From Zhengella sp020637775 (GTDB taxonomy: Bacteria > Pseudomonadota > Alphaproteobacteria > Rhizobiales > Rhizobiaceae): a DNA stretch of 64,000 bases. Shown here in pieces: positions 16,565 through 25,700 of the stretch; positions within the stretch are counted from its first letter, which is position 1, and each line of letters begins with the position of its first letter. The stretch spans positions 496,001 through 560,000 of the forward strand of contig NZ_JAWKWO010000003.1 in the NCBI RefSeq assembly GCF_041397485.1, written 5' to 3'. The notes beneath the pieces are model-generated. The model was not told where the DNA came from and did not search any database. It worked only from the letters and a program-made list of their open reading frames with translations. The position numbers and the translations under genes were made by a program.

Positions 16565-17344
16565 TCAGAACGCGCTGGTATAGAGCCCGCCATCGACCAG
16601 GATGTTCTGGCCGGTGATGTAGCCGGCGTGGCTTGAACACAGGAAGGCGCAGACCTTGCCGAATTCCTCCGGATTGCCGAACCGGCGGGCCGGTATTTCG
16701 GCGGCCTGGGTGGCCGCGATGTCGTCCTCGCTGCGGCCTGTCCGCTGTGAAGCCATGCGAAACCCGCCGCGCAGGCGGTCGGTGTCCATCTTGCCGGGCA
16801 GCAGGTTGTTGATCGTCACGCCCTTGCCGGCCACGCCGCGCGACACGCCGGCCAGGAAGGACGTCAGGCCCGCGCGAGCGCCCGAGGACAGGTCCAGTCC
16901 CTCGATCGGCATGTAGACCGACAGCGAGGTGATGTTGACGATCCGGCCGAATCCGCGCCCGGCCATGCCATCCATCACGGACTGGATCAGTTCCAGCGGT
17001 GTGATCATGTTCTGGATGAGACCGTCGATCATGGCGCCGCGGTCCAGATCGCGGAAGTCCTTGCGCGGCGGGCCGCCATTGTTGTTGACGAGGATGTCCG
17101 GGTCGGGGCAGGCGTCGAGGACGGCCTTCTGGCCGTCCGGCGTCGAAATGTCGGCTGCAATGACATGAACGGTGGCGCCCGTCGCCTGGCGGATTTCGTC
17201 GGCGGTGGCATTCAGCGCCAGCTTGTCGCGGCCGTTCACGGTAATCTCGCAGCCGGCCTCGGCGAGCGCCCAGGCGCAGCCCTTGCCCAGCCCCCGGCTG
17301 GACGCGCAGACGATGGCCTTGCGGCCGGAAATGCCAAGATCCAT
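16565..17344 (-). CDS. SDR-family protein with atypical active site
   Basis: A 259-residue Rossmann-fold protein of the short-chain dehydrogenase superfamily, with an AGGAGG ribosome site before the ATG at 17344. The usual TGxxxGIG cofactor loop reads CASSRGLGKG. ILVNNNGGP and the C-terminal NILVDGGLYTSAF are family-typical. The catalytic YxxxK is absent: at that place the sequence is LDLSSGARAGL, with Ser for Tyr and Arg for Lys. This matches the subgroup described as BKR-like SDRs that deviate from the catalytic tetrad, so reductase activity should not be assumed. It follows the epimerase gene by 67 bases on the same strand. Confidence 0.85.
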   Translation of the reverse strand: MDLGISGRKAIVCASSRGLGKGCAWALAEAGCEITVNGRDKLALNATADEIRQATGATVHVIAADISTPDGQKAVLDACPDPDILVNNNGGPPRKDFRDLDRGAMIDGLIQNMITPLELIQSVMDGMAGRGFGRIVNITSLSVYMPIEGLDLSSGARAGLTSFLAGVSRGVAGKGVTINNLLPGKMDTDRLRGGFRMASQRTGRSEDDIAATQAAEIPARRFGNPEEFGKVCAFLCSSHAGYITGQNILVDGGLYTSAF

Positions 17345-17411
17345 GAAAGTCCTCCTGATGTCCTGTCCGGCGGTCAGCCTGACCATGGCCTTGCGTCCGG
17401 TATGATCTGCC

Positions 17412-18395
17412 CTATCCCCAGAGGGCGGGTTCGGGCGGCGATATGATGGAGCCGGAATAGCGCAACGGGTGGTGCCGGTCGCGGGCCAGCAGAAGCGGTC
17501 CGTCCAGATCCACGAATTCGGCTTCCTGGGCCAGCAGGACGGCCGGCGCCATGGCCAGGGACGTTCCCACCATGCATCCGACCATGACGGCAAAGCCCAT
17601 TTCGTGGGCGGCATCGCGCAAATGCAGCGCCGCGGTCAGTCCGCCGGTCTTGTCGAGCTTGATGTTGATGGCGTCGTAAAGGCCGGCCAGGCCGGCGAGA
17701 TCGTCTGCCGTATGGACGCTCTCGTCGGCGCAAATGGGAACGGGATGCGGAATCTCGCGCAGGAGTGCGTCCTGGCCGGCGGGAAGCGGCTGCTCGACGA
17801 GGATGGCGCGGTAGTGGGCGGCCGCCAGCATGTTTTCGCGGATATTGTCCTCGGTCCAGGCCTCGTTGGCATCGATGATGAAATGGGAATTGGGGGCGGC
17901 GGCAGCGACCGCGTGCAGGCGCTTGATGTCATCCTCGCCGCCCACCTTGACCTTGATGACATGGCGATGGGCGGCGGCGCGGGCACGGTCGGCCATGTCT
18001 TCCGGGTGGCCAAGCGAAACGGTATAGGCCGTTTCGACGGGGCGCGGCGGGAGCCGGCAGGCGCGCCTGTGTGCCGGAACGCCGGTCATCTTGGATTCCA
18101 GATCCCACAAGGCGCAATCCATGGCGTTGCGGGCTGCGCCGGGCCGCATGGCGGACATCAGGCCGGTGCGGTCGAGACCGCCGCTGACGGCATCGGCGAT
18201 GGCCGCGATCTCGTCCATCACGCTCTCGACGGTCTCGCCATAGCGTCCATAGGGCACGCATTCGGCCCAGCCGGCCGCGCCGGCTTCCTCGACATGGACT
18301 GTGACCACGTCCGCATCGGTCTTCGATCCGCGGGAAATGGTGAACGTTCCGGCAATCGGAAAACGCTCCTGTGTGACGGAAAGTCTACGCGTCAT
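17412..18395 (-). CDS. dgcA: Enolase-superfamily epimerase, DgcA / L-Ala-D/L-Glu epimerase type
   Basis: A 327-residue enolase-superfamily enzyme of the dipeptide epimerase branch. Catalytic and metal residues are visible in order: the Lys pair in VIKVKVGG, then Asp in FIIDANEAW, Glu in LVEQPLP, Asp in ICADESVHTADD and Lys in NIKLDKTGG. Alphaproteobacterial relatives are either L-Ala-D/L-Glu epimerases, used in murein peptide recycling, or DgcA, which epimerises N-acetylglutamate for D-glutamate use. The DgcA partner DgcN is not next to it here, which leaves the choice open. The ATG at 18395 begins TRRLSVTQERFPIAG as in the family. It is divergent from the ABC importer with only 76 bases between. 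Confidence 0.8.
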   Translation of the reverse strand: MTRRLSVTQERFPIAGTFTISRGSKTDADVVTVHVEEAGAAGWAECVPYGRYGETVESVMDEIAAIADAVSGGLDRTGLMSAMRPGAARNAMDCALWDLESKMTGVPAHRRACRLPPRPVETAYTVSLGHPEDMADRARAAAHRHVIKVKVGGEDDIKRLHAVAAAAPNSHFIIDANEAWTEDNIRENMLAAAHYRAILVEQPLPAGQDALLREIPHPVPICADESVHTADDLAGLAGLYDAINIKLDKTGGLTAALHLRDAAHEMGFAVMVGCMVGTSLAMAPAVLLAQEAEFVDLDGPLLLARDRHHPLRYSGSIISPPEPALWG

Positions 18396-18471
18396 GGTTT
18401 TCTTTCTTCGCGCTGCCCAACCTGCGCTCATGCCAAGTGACAAGGCCGGACACCGGCCCTACAACACTCCT

Positions 18472-19653
18472 ATGTTGAACGAGGCGTCCGGGCAAGAAGT
18501 GAAGAATTCGAATGCGGGCCATCCTGCGGCTCCGGTCGTGGAGACCGTGCGGGAGGGCGGTGCGGTGCTCGTGCGCCTGAGCGGCGACTGGGTGACGCGC
18601 AGCGTCGGCACGGCCGACAGGGCCATGCGCCGGCTGGAGCGCGAGCAGAGCGATTCGCTGGTGATCGATCTTGCCGGTATCGGCCATCTCGACACGGCCG
18701 GCGCCTGGCTGGTCGAGCGGCTGGCGGCAGCGGCGCAGAAGAGCGGCAGGCCAGTCGAGATCACCGGCGCGCGGCGGGAATACGCCACGCTGCTGACCGC
18801 CGTGCGCGATGCGGCGGGCATCGAGCATCCGCCGGCGCGCCATGCGCGATTCGGCCTGCTCGGCCTGTTCGCAGGCGTCGGCGGTGTGGTCTTCCGGTTC
18901 GCGGAGCAGTTCATGCTCGCCATGCATATCCTGGGGGCGACGATCCGCGGCGCGCAGCTCAAGTTCGGCCGCGGCCATGCCATTTCACTGACCGCCATCG
19001 TTCACCAGCTGGACCGGGTCGGCGTCGGTGCGATCCCGATCGTCATGTTGATGTCGGGGATCGTGGGCGCGATCATCGCGCAGCAGGGTGCATTCCAGAT
19101 GCGCTATTTCGGCACCGAGATTTTCGTGGTCAACCTGGTCTCCATCCTCGTGCTCCGCGAAATCGGCGTGCTGCTGACGGCCATCATGGTGGCCGGCCGT
19201 TCGGGCAGCGCGATCACGGCCGAAATCGGCTCCATGAAGATGCGCGAGGAAATCGACGCACTCACGGTGATCGGCCTCAATCCCATCGGCGTGCTGGTCT
19301 TTCCGCGCCTTGTTGCCCTCGTCATCGCCATGCCCTTGCTGACGGTTGCCGCCAATGCGGCAGCTCTTGGCGGTGCCATCATCACCGCCTGGTTCTATTC
19401 GGGCATCGAGCCGGAAACCTTCATCCAGCGCATGCATACCGGCATCGACCTGTCGACGATCTTTTCCGGCCTGATCAAGGCGCCTTTCATGGGACTGATC
19501 ATCGGCGTCATCGCCGCCATGGAGGGCATGCGCGTGCAGGGCAGCGCCGAATCGCTCGGGCGGCAGGTCACGGCATCCGTGGTCAAGGCCATTTTCTGCG
19601 TCATTGTCGTGGACGGGCTGTTCGCCATGTTCTACGCCGCGATCGACTATTGA
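18472..19653 (+). CDS. mlaE: Lipid ABC transporter permease, STAS-MlaE fusion
   Basis: A 393-residue protein joining an MlaB-like STAS domain (about residues 20-110, with SDSLVIDLAGIGHLDTAGAWLV) to an MlaE/YrbE permease of five or six helices. The permease shows GVGAIPIVMLMSGIVGAIIA, LREIGVLLTAIMVAGRSGSA, and the EEIDALTVIGLNP loop that contacts the ATPase. It should form the inner-membrane channel of an MCE-type phospholipid transporter. The start is uncertain: the frame is open to 18301, and ATGs at 18430 and 18472 both lack a clear ribosome site. I chose 18472 because the STAS domain follows with a short tail. Confidence 0.9.
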   Translation: MLNEASGQEVKNSNAGHPAAPVVETVREGGAVLVRLSGDWVTRSVGTADRAMRRLEREQSDSLVIDLAGIGHLDTAGAWLVERLAAAAQKSGRPVEITGARREYATLLTAVRDAAGIEHPPARHARFGLLGLFAGVGGVVFRFAEQFMLAMHILGATIRGAQLKFGRGHAISLTAIVHQLDRVGVGAIPIVMLMSGIVGAIIAQQGAFQMRYFGTEIFVVNLVSILVLREIGVLLTAIMVAGRSGSAITAEIGSMKMREEIDALTVIGLNPIGVLVFPRLVALVIAMPLLTVAANAAALGGAIITAWFYSGIEPETFIQRMHTGIDLSTIFSGLIKAPFMGLIIGVIAAMEGMRVQGSAESLGRQVTASVVKAIFCVIVVDGLFAMFYAAIDY

Positions 19654-19660
19654 GGCGACG

Positions 19661-20485
19661 ATGACGGCGGCTGCAAACGGGGGCAATGCAAAGGCCATGG
19701 CGCAAGGGGGCGAGGTGATCCTGAGCGCACGCGGCGTGACTGTCGGCTTTGGCGACAAGCTGGTGCTGGAGAACCTGGATCTGGATGTTCGACGCGGCGA
19801 AATCCTCGGTTTCGTCGGTGCCTCGGGTGCCGGCAAGTCGGTGCTGTTGCGCACCATCCTGGGCCTGAATTCCAAGCAGGCGGGTACGATAACGCTGTTC
19901 GGCCATGATCTCGACCGGCTGAACGAGGAAGAGCAGTTCGCCATCGATACCAACATGGGCGTGCTGTTCCAGCACGGCGCCCTGTTTTCCGCCCTGACGG
20001 TCAAGGAAAACATCCAGGTTCCGATGCGCGAATATCTCGATCTGCCCAGGCCGCTGATGGACGAACTGGCGCATCTGAAGATCGAGCTCGTCGGGCTGGC
20101 ACCGGACGCGGCCGACAAGAAGCCGTCGGAACTGTCGGGCGGCATGATCAAGCGCGCCGCGCTGGCGCGTGCGCTGGCGCTGGACCCGGCCATCGTGTTT
20201 CTTGACGAGCCGACATCCGGTCTCGACCCGATCGGCGCGGCGGAGTTCGACGAACTGGTCGCCAACCTGCGCGACACGATGGGCCTGACGGTCTATATGG
20301 TGACCCACGATCTCGACAGCCTGTTCTCGGTCTGCGACCGGGTGGCGGTACTCGGCGACCGCAAGGTGCTGGTGGAGGGAACGGTTGAAAGCATGCTGGA
20401 AGTGGACCACCCTTGGGTGAAGGCCTATTTCCGGGGCAAGCGGGCACGCCAGATCGTGGCGCGGCCGGCAGGACAGGACGCCTGA
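19661..20485 (+). CDS. mlaF: Lipid ABC transporter ATP-binding protein
   Basis: A 274-residue ABC ATPase of the MlaF/Ttg2A type that energises the MCE lipid transporter. Walker A is FVGASGAGKSVLLRT, the signature is ELSGGMIKRAALARAL, Walker B is IVFLDEPTSGLDPIG, and the switch His is in YMVTHDLDSLFSVCDR. The Met in the signature (LSGGM) is typical of this branch. Translation starts at the ATG at 19661, after GAGGCGACG, 7 bases beyond the permease stop, so the genes are one operon. Confidence 0.95.
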   Translation: MTAAANGGNAKAMAQGGEVILSARGVTVGFGDKLVLENLDLDVRRGEILGFVGASGAGKSVLLRTILGLNSKQAGTITLFGHDLDRLNEEEQFAIDTNMGVLFQHGALFSALTVKENIQVPMREYLDLPRPLMDELAHLKIELVGLAPDAADKKPSELSGGMIKRAALARALALDPAIVFLDEPTSGLDPIGAAEFDELVANLRDTMGLTVYMVTHDLDSLFSVCDRVAVLGDRKVLVEGTVESMLEVDHPWVKAYFRGKRARQIVARPAGQDA

Positions 20486-20489
20486 GACG

Positions 20490-21842
20490 ATGGAAACGAA
20501 AGCCAACTACGTCACCGTAGGAATCATCACGCTGTTGCTTATCGCGGCGGCCTTCGGCTTCGTCTACTGGACGGCGCGACCCAACCAGTATGCCGATTCC
20601 GCGCCGCTGCAAATTCTCATTCCCGGATCGGCCGCGGGCCTGGATCGCGGGTCGGCGGTGCTGTTCAACGGCGTGCGCGTGGGGCAGGTGGAGCGCGTCT
20701 TCATCGATCCCAACCAGCCGGGACTGGCCATCGCGGAGGCCAAGGTGGACCGGCTGACGCCGCTGACGCAATCGACCACCGCCAATATCGTCATTGCCGG
20801 CCTTTCCTTCGCCGCCAATATCGACCTGAGCGGCGGGAACACGGCCGAGCCCAACCTTCTGGCACAAGCCGCGGAGCAGGGAACCATTGCCCAGATCCGC
20901 GCCAATCCGTCCAGTGTCAGCAATCTCACCGATACCGCGCAGCGCCTGATGACCCGCGCCGACCGCATGCTCACCAAGCTGGAGGACGTGATCGACGAAG
21001 TGGGCGGGCCGGTGGCCAATACGGCAAGAAACGCAGAGACCTTCTCCAAGGCCCTGGCGGACAATGCCGAGGGCGTGGATGATTTCCTGGAAAGCGTCAG
21101 CTCACTGTCGGAGAGCCTGAAGGGCGTTTCGGGACGCCTCGATTCAACTTTGGCGGCCGCCGAGGACGTGCTCAAGTCGGTCGATCCCGACAAGGTGGCC
21201 GGCATCGTGGACAATGCGGACGGATTCATGAAACGGCTCAACGAATCGACCGGCGACCTGGACAGGATCATGGCCGATGTCTCGAAGGCGTCCGCATCGC
21301 TGGCCGATCTTGGCGGCAAGGCGGCGCAGACCTTCGACCAGGTGGACCGGATCGTGGCCGGGGTCAAGCCGGAAGACGTCGAGGTGATGGTTTCCAATTT
21401 CCGCAAGGCGAGCGAGGATATTTCCTCGGTCTCCGAACGGGTAGCGGGCAAGGGCGAGGATATCGACCAGATCATCGCGGACGCGCGCCAGACCATGGAG
21501 CGGCTGAATGCCGCTTCGGCGCGGGTCGACGGGCTGCTGTCCAAGGTGGACGGGCTGATCGACACCGAGGAAGGCAAGGGCCTTTTCGCCGAGGCGCGCG
21601 AGACACTGCGATCGTTCCGCACGGTAGCGGACACGCTCAACGAGCGGCTTGGCCCGATCACCGCTGGCCTGTCGCAATTCTCGACCACCGGCCTCAGGGA
21701 TGTCGAGGCCTTCGTCAGGGAAGGCCGGCGGGCGATCGGCCGCATCGAATCCGCCATTACGGACCTGGAGCGCAATCCGCAACGGATCATAACCGGTGGA
21801 GCAGGGGAGGTCCGGACGATCGATGGCCGAACACGGCGTTGA
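20490..21842 (+). CDS. mlaD: MlaD/MCE-domain substrate-binding protein with long coiled-coil tail
   Basis: A 450-residue membrane-anchored MCE protein. One N-terminal helix (about residues 8-26) is followed by the MCE domain (about 40-120: GSAAGLDRGSAVLFNGVRVGQV). The remaining 300 residues are a long helical region with heptad-like ASxxL and VDRxL repeats. The MCE hexamer carries lipid between membranes; the long helical tail is common in alphaproteobacterial members and may build a periplasm-spanning tube. It starts 4 bases after the ATPase stop. Confidence 0.92.
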   Translation: METKANYVTVGIITLLLIAAAFGFVYWTARPNQYADSAPLQILIPGSAAGLDRGSAVLFNGVRVGQVERVFIDPNQPGLAIAEAKVDRLTPLTQSTTANIVIAGLSFAANIDLSGGNTAEPNLLAQAAEQGTIAQIRANPSSVSNLTDTAQRLMTRADRMLTKLEDVIDEVGGPVANTARNAETFSKALADNAEGVDDFLESVSSLSESLKGVSGRLDSTLAAAEDVLKSVDPDKVAGIVDNADGFMKRLNESTGDLDRIMADVSKASASLADLGGKAAQTFDQVDRIVAGVKPEDVEVMVSNFRKASEDISSVSERVAGKGEDIDQIIADARQTMERLNAASARVDGLLSKVDGLIDTEEGKGLFAEARETLRSFRTVADTLNERLGPITAGLSQFSTTGLRDVEAFVREGRRAIGRIESAITDLERNPQRIITGGAGEVRTIDGRTRR

Positions 21843-21964
21843 CTCCTGCGCCCTGGAGGCGCACAAGTGCGCCGGGCGCAATCATGTGTTGACAGGGGGT
21901 CGGGCCTTTCCACAGGTCCGGGTAAATAGCGTGAGAGTAACCCGGTGGACGAAGGGGTCCGGCA

Positions 21965-22594
21965 ATGAGCGCTGACAGGTCTCGTCTTGCCGGGAAGGGC
22001 ATTTTCCGCGGCCTGGCTGCCGCCGTGGTGACGGTGGGGCTGTCGTCCTGCGCCCTCATCGGCGGCACACCGCAACCGCTCGACACATTCGATCTTTCGG
22101 CGGCACGTCCGCCGTCCAGCGGGCCTGGCACGGTGCGCCGGCAGGTGCTGGTCACGGAGCCGGTTGCGCTGAAGGCGCTGGATGGCGAAAACATCATGCT
22201 GCGCCCGGCGCCCGGCGAAATCGCCTATCTGGATGGCGCGCAGTGGAGCGACCGCCTGCCGAAGGTGATCCAGGCGCGGCTGATCGAGAGCTTCCAGCGC
22301 TCGGAGCGCATTCGCGGTGTCGGCCGTCCGGGAGAAGGGCTGGCCATCGACTACCAGCTCATCACGGATGTGCGCAGCTTCGAAGTGCTGCTCGATGGCG
22401 GAAGCCCGCGCGCGCGCGTTGCGCTGTCGGTGCGCCTGCTGAACGACCGCAGCGGCGTCGTGGCACGCCAGCGGGTGTTCGAGGCTGAGGCGCCGCTTGC
22501 GGGGTCTTCGAATGGCGATTACGTGCGGGCGCTCGATGCCGCCTTCAACCAGGTGGCCGGCGAAATCGTGGAATGGGCGCTGCGCGCAATCTGA
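21965..22594 (+). CDS. ABC-type transport auxiliary lipoprotein, PqiC/DUF330 type
   Basis: A 209-residue lipoprotein. The signal peptide ends in the lipobox LSSC, so the mature N terminus is lipidated, probably in the outer membrane. The rest has the ABC-transport auxiliary (DUF330, PqiC-like) pattern: a YLDGAQWSDRLPKVIQARL core and IDYQLITDVRSFEV. In related systems it receives lipid from, or docks, the MCE protein. It lies 122 bases after mlaD on the same strand and completes the transporter; no MlaC gene is present. Confidence 0.85.
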   Translation: MSADRSRLAGKGIFRGLAAAVVTVGLSSCALIGGTPQPLDTFDLSAARPPSSGPGTVRRQVLVTEPVALKALDGENIMLRPAPGEIAYLDGAQWSDRLPKVIQARLIESFQRSERIRGVGRPGEGLAIDYQLITDVRSFEVLLDGGSPRARVALSVRLLNDRSGVVARQRVFEAEAPLAGSSNGDYVRALDAAFNQVAGEIVEWALRAI

Positions 22595-22690
22595 GGGTTG
22601 GGCGCCACGGGGCAAGCGCACAAGGGCGGTGCGCCCGATGCTTTGCCAGCAACCCGGCGCCGATGTTCAAATCACTGGATGAGTCATAGA

Positions 22691-22722
22691 AAAAGGCGGG
22701 CTACCGGAGGCCCGCCTTTTTT
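22691..22722. terminator. Bidirectional terminator between lipoprotein and GPR-like gene
   Basis: 11-bp arms AAAAGGCGGGC (22691-22701) and its complement (22710-22720) with a TTTTTT end in the plus direction and AAAAAA before the first arm, so it can stop transcription from both convergent genes. Confidence 0.92.
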
Positions 22723-22750
22723 CATTGCTCGTCGATGGTGTCTGCCTCGG

Positions 22751-25700
22751 TCAGCGCAGACGCCCGCTTGCGTGGGCGAGCATGGTGTAGACCTTACCCT
22801 GTTCGGACGCGAGATAGCTTTGGGCGACCGAGGGATCGCGCTCGTTGCGGGTCACGTCCGCCAGAAGCCGTTCGAAATCGTCGCAATAGCGGTCCACCAC
22901 GGTGCGGAATTCGCCGCTGGACTGATATTTGCTGCGGATCTCGTCAAAGGTCTGTTGTCCCTTGAGCGTGTAGAGACGCCGGGTGAAGACGTTCCGTTCG
23001 CCGTTGGAGTAGCGCTTCCACAGGTCCATCGCCGCTTCGTGGTCGATGGCGCGGGCGATGTCGACGGAGATCGAGTTCAGCGAATCGACCACCTGGCGCG
23101 GCGACCGGGTGTCGGCCACCGGACGGCGCGGCGCGGGTGCCTCATCAGCCGAGGCGCGGCGCAGGAGATCCTGTACCCAGCCGCCGGATTGTTCTGCTTG
23201 CGGGGCAGGCTCGCGTGCCGGGGTTGCGGGACGGGCAGGCGCCTCGCTGCGGGAATAGTCCATCGCTGCGCGATATTGCGGCTCGGGTGCCGGGGCAGGC
23301 GCCGGGGCCGGCGCGGGCGCGGGAGCAGGGCGCTCGGCGCGCGCGGGGGCCGGCGGTTGCGGCGCGGGCTGAGCCGGCTGCTGCGAGACACCGAAGGCGC
23401 GACCCGACCGGGTGACGATTTCCGACAGTTCCTTGAGCGCGTTGATCTGCTCGGAAACGGCGCGGCGCATGGCCGTGGTCGATTCACGGGCTTCCTCCGG
23501 CATGTCGAGTACGCCGCGGCGCAATTCCTCGCGCGTGGCCTCCAGTTCCGACCGGATTGCGCCGGCGGAGCGGCGGATTTCGTCCGTCGCGCCGGAAAAG
23601 CGCTCGGTTGCGGCGTCAATGACCTGCTGGATGGCTTCGCGCATCTGCTCGGCCGTGTCGCGGGTGCGGCCCTCGGCCGCGCTGGCGGAACGGGTAACGA
23701 GCGCCTCGAAGCCGCGCATGGCGTTCTGGATTTCCTCGGACTTGGCAATCAGGCCGGACGAGAGGTTTTCCAGCGCTTCACGGCGCTCCGAAAGCGTGGC
23801 GTCGAGATTGCCCTGGGCAGAGCCGATCACGGTGGAGGCATTGTTGAGAAGTTCACCATGTTCCTCCAGCCGCCGGGCCAGCGACGCGATCTGGGTGAGC
23901 GCGCCGGTGGACAGTTCGCCCAGCTTGGTGGTCGAAGTCTCCAGGATATTGGCTGACGTGCTGAAAGTCTGGGCTGCCCGCTCGGCCCGTGCCGAGAAGG
24001 ATTCCGTCGTCGCGGCGAGGCGCTCGTCGACCTCGCCGAGATTGCTGCGGGCCATGTCGATCAACTGGCCGAGGCGTGCGTTCGAGGCGGTAAGGCGTCC
24101 GATCAGCGAATCGACGTTCTCGGTCAGCGATGTGCTGGCGCTTTCGACGGCCGACAGTGTTTCCGCCGTGCGGGCCTGAAGCGCGTTGACCAGGGCCTGG
24201 TTCTCGGCGCGCAGCCGCTGGGATGCCTCCGCCGTCGCCTGTTCCAGCGTCTGCTTCATGGCATCGCCGCTCGCCGCGAAGCGTTCGACCAGCGGGCGGG
24301 CTTCCTCGTCGAGGACGCGGGACATGTCTGCCGTGCGCTGTGCCAGTGTCGCGTTGAGATCCTCGGCGCTGGCCGCAATCGTGCGGGCGGCGTCGCTCGT
24401 GCCCTGCGTGATGTGCTGATTGACGGCGCGGAACGTGCCGGCGATCGCATCGGCCTTGGCGGTCAACTGGCTCTCGGATTCGGCGACCTTTTCACCAAGG
24501 CGCGCGGCGATCTGCTCGGCACCATCGGCCAGCCGGCGTTCCGCATCGGTGATCTGGTTGCCCAGACGCTGAACGACGGCATCGGCTTCGCCGGCCATGC
24601 GGGACTGCAGGTCAGCGAAGATGCCGGCAATGGCCTGCGAACGGCTCTCGAGCTGCTCGGTGGTCGCGGTCGCCCGGTCCAGAAGGCGGCCATCGACATT
24701 CATGAAAGCGTTCTCGATGTCGGCGATGGCGGTACGGACCTGCTCGGCATTGCGCTCGATCATCGCACCGATATGGGCGTCCTTTTCCGAAAGCGCGGCG
24801 ATGATGGCGTCGATCCGCTGCTGGAGCGCGTTGGACGAACTGCCGACGGTTTCCGCAAGAACGCGGTCGGCATCGGTGAGTGCCTGTTCGACGCGGGCCA
24901 CCGTCTGGTCCGCCTGTCCGCCGAAGCGTTGCGTGGCTTCGGAGAAGACGCGTTCGAGGTCGGCCGTGCGGTCGGCGATCTGCCGCTGCGCCTCGTCAAA
25001 GCTCCTGCCAGTCTCGCTCTGGAGATGGGCGGTCGCCTCGATGATGCGATCACGCAGGCTCTGGGCGACGGTGCCGGCGCTTTGTTCCAGCGCCTTGCGG
25101 ACATTGTCCACGCCGATCGACAGCGCCCGTTCCATGGTCGAGGTACGCTCATCAATGATGCCGGACTGGCGCAGGAACGCGGTTTCCAGCTTCTCCACAT
25201 CCTTCTCGACATCCGCGGTGATCTGGCTGCGGATAGCCTGGAAATTTTCCAGGTGACGCGAGATGGCTTCGCGGAAGGCGTCGCGATCTTCGCCGGCGCG
25301 GGCGAATTCGCCCGCCATGGCGTCGAGAATCTGCTGGCGGTGGCCATCGATCTTCGAGACTTCCTCTCCGATGAGGGCGGCAATGCGCGACCGGTCGGCC
25401 TCGGCGCGGGAAATCTCGTCGGAAATGAAGCGGGCCAATTGCTCACGGCTTTCGGACGTGCGCGCGAAATCGGCCGAGAGCTGCTCGGCCAGCCGGTCGC
25501 GGGCCGCCGCCGCCTTCTCGATGTCATCGGCCAGAAGGGCGCCGATCTGCTGGCGTGCGTCATCAAGGCGGATGGCCATGCGATTGGCGGTCTCGTCCAG
25601 TTGCCCGGTCAGGAGGTTGAAGGTCTCGTTGAGACGGCCGGCCATCGACGTACTGGTCTGGTCGAGGCGTCCTGCGACTTCGCTCGCCGTTTCGTCGAGG

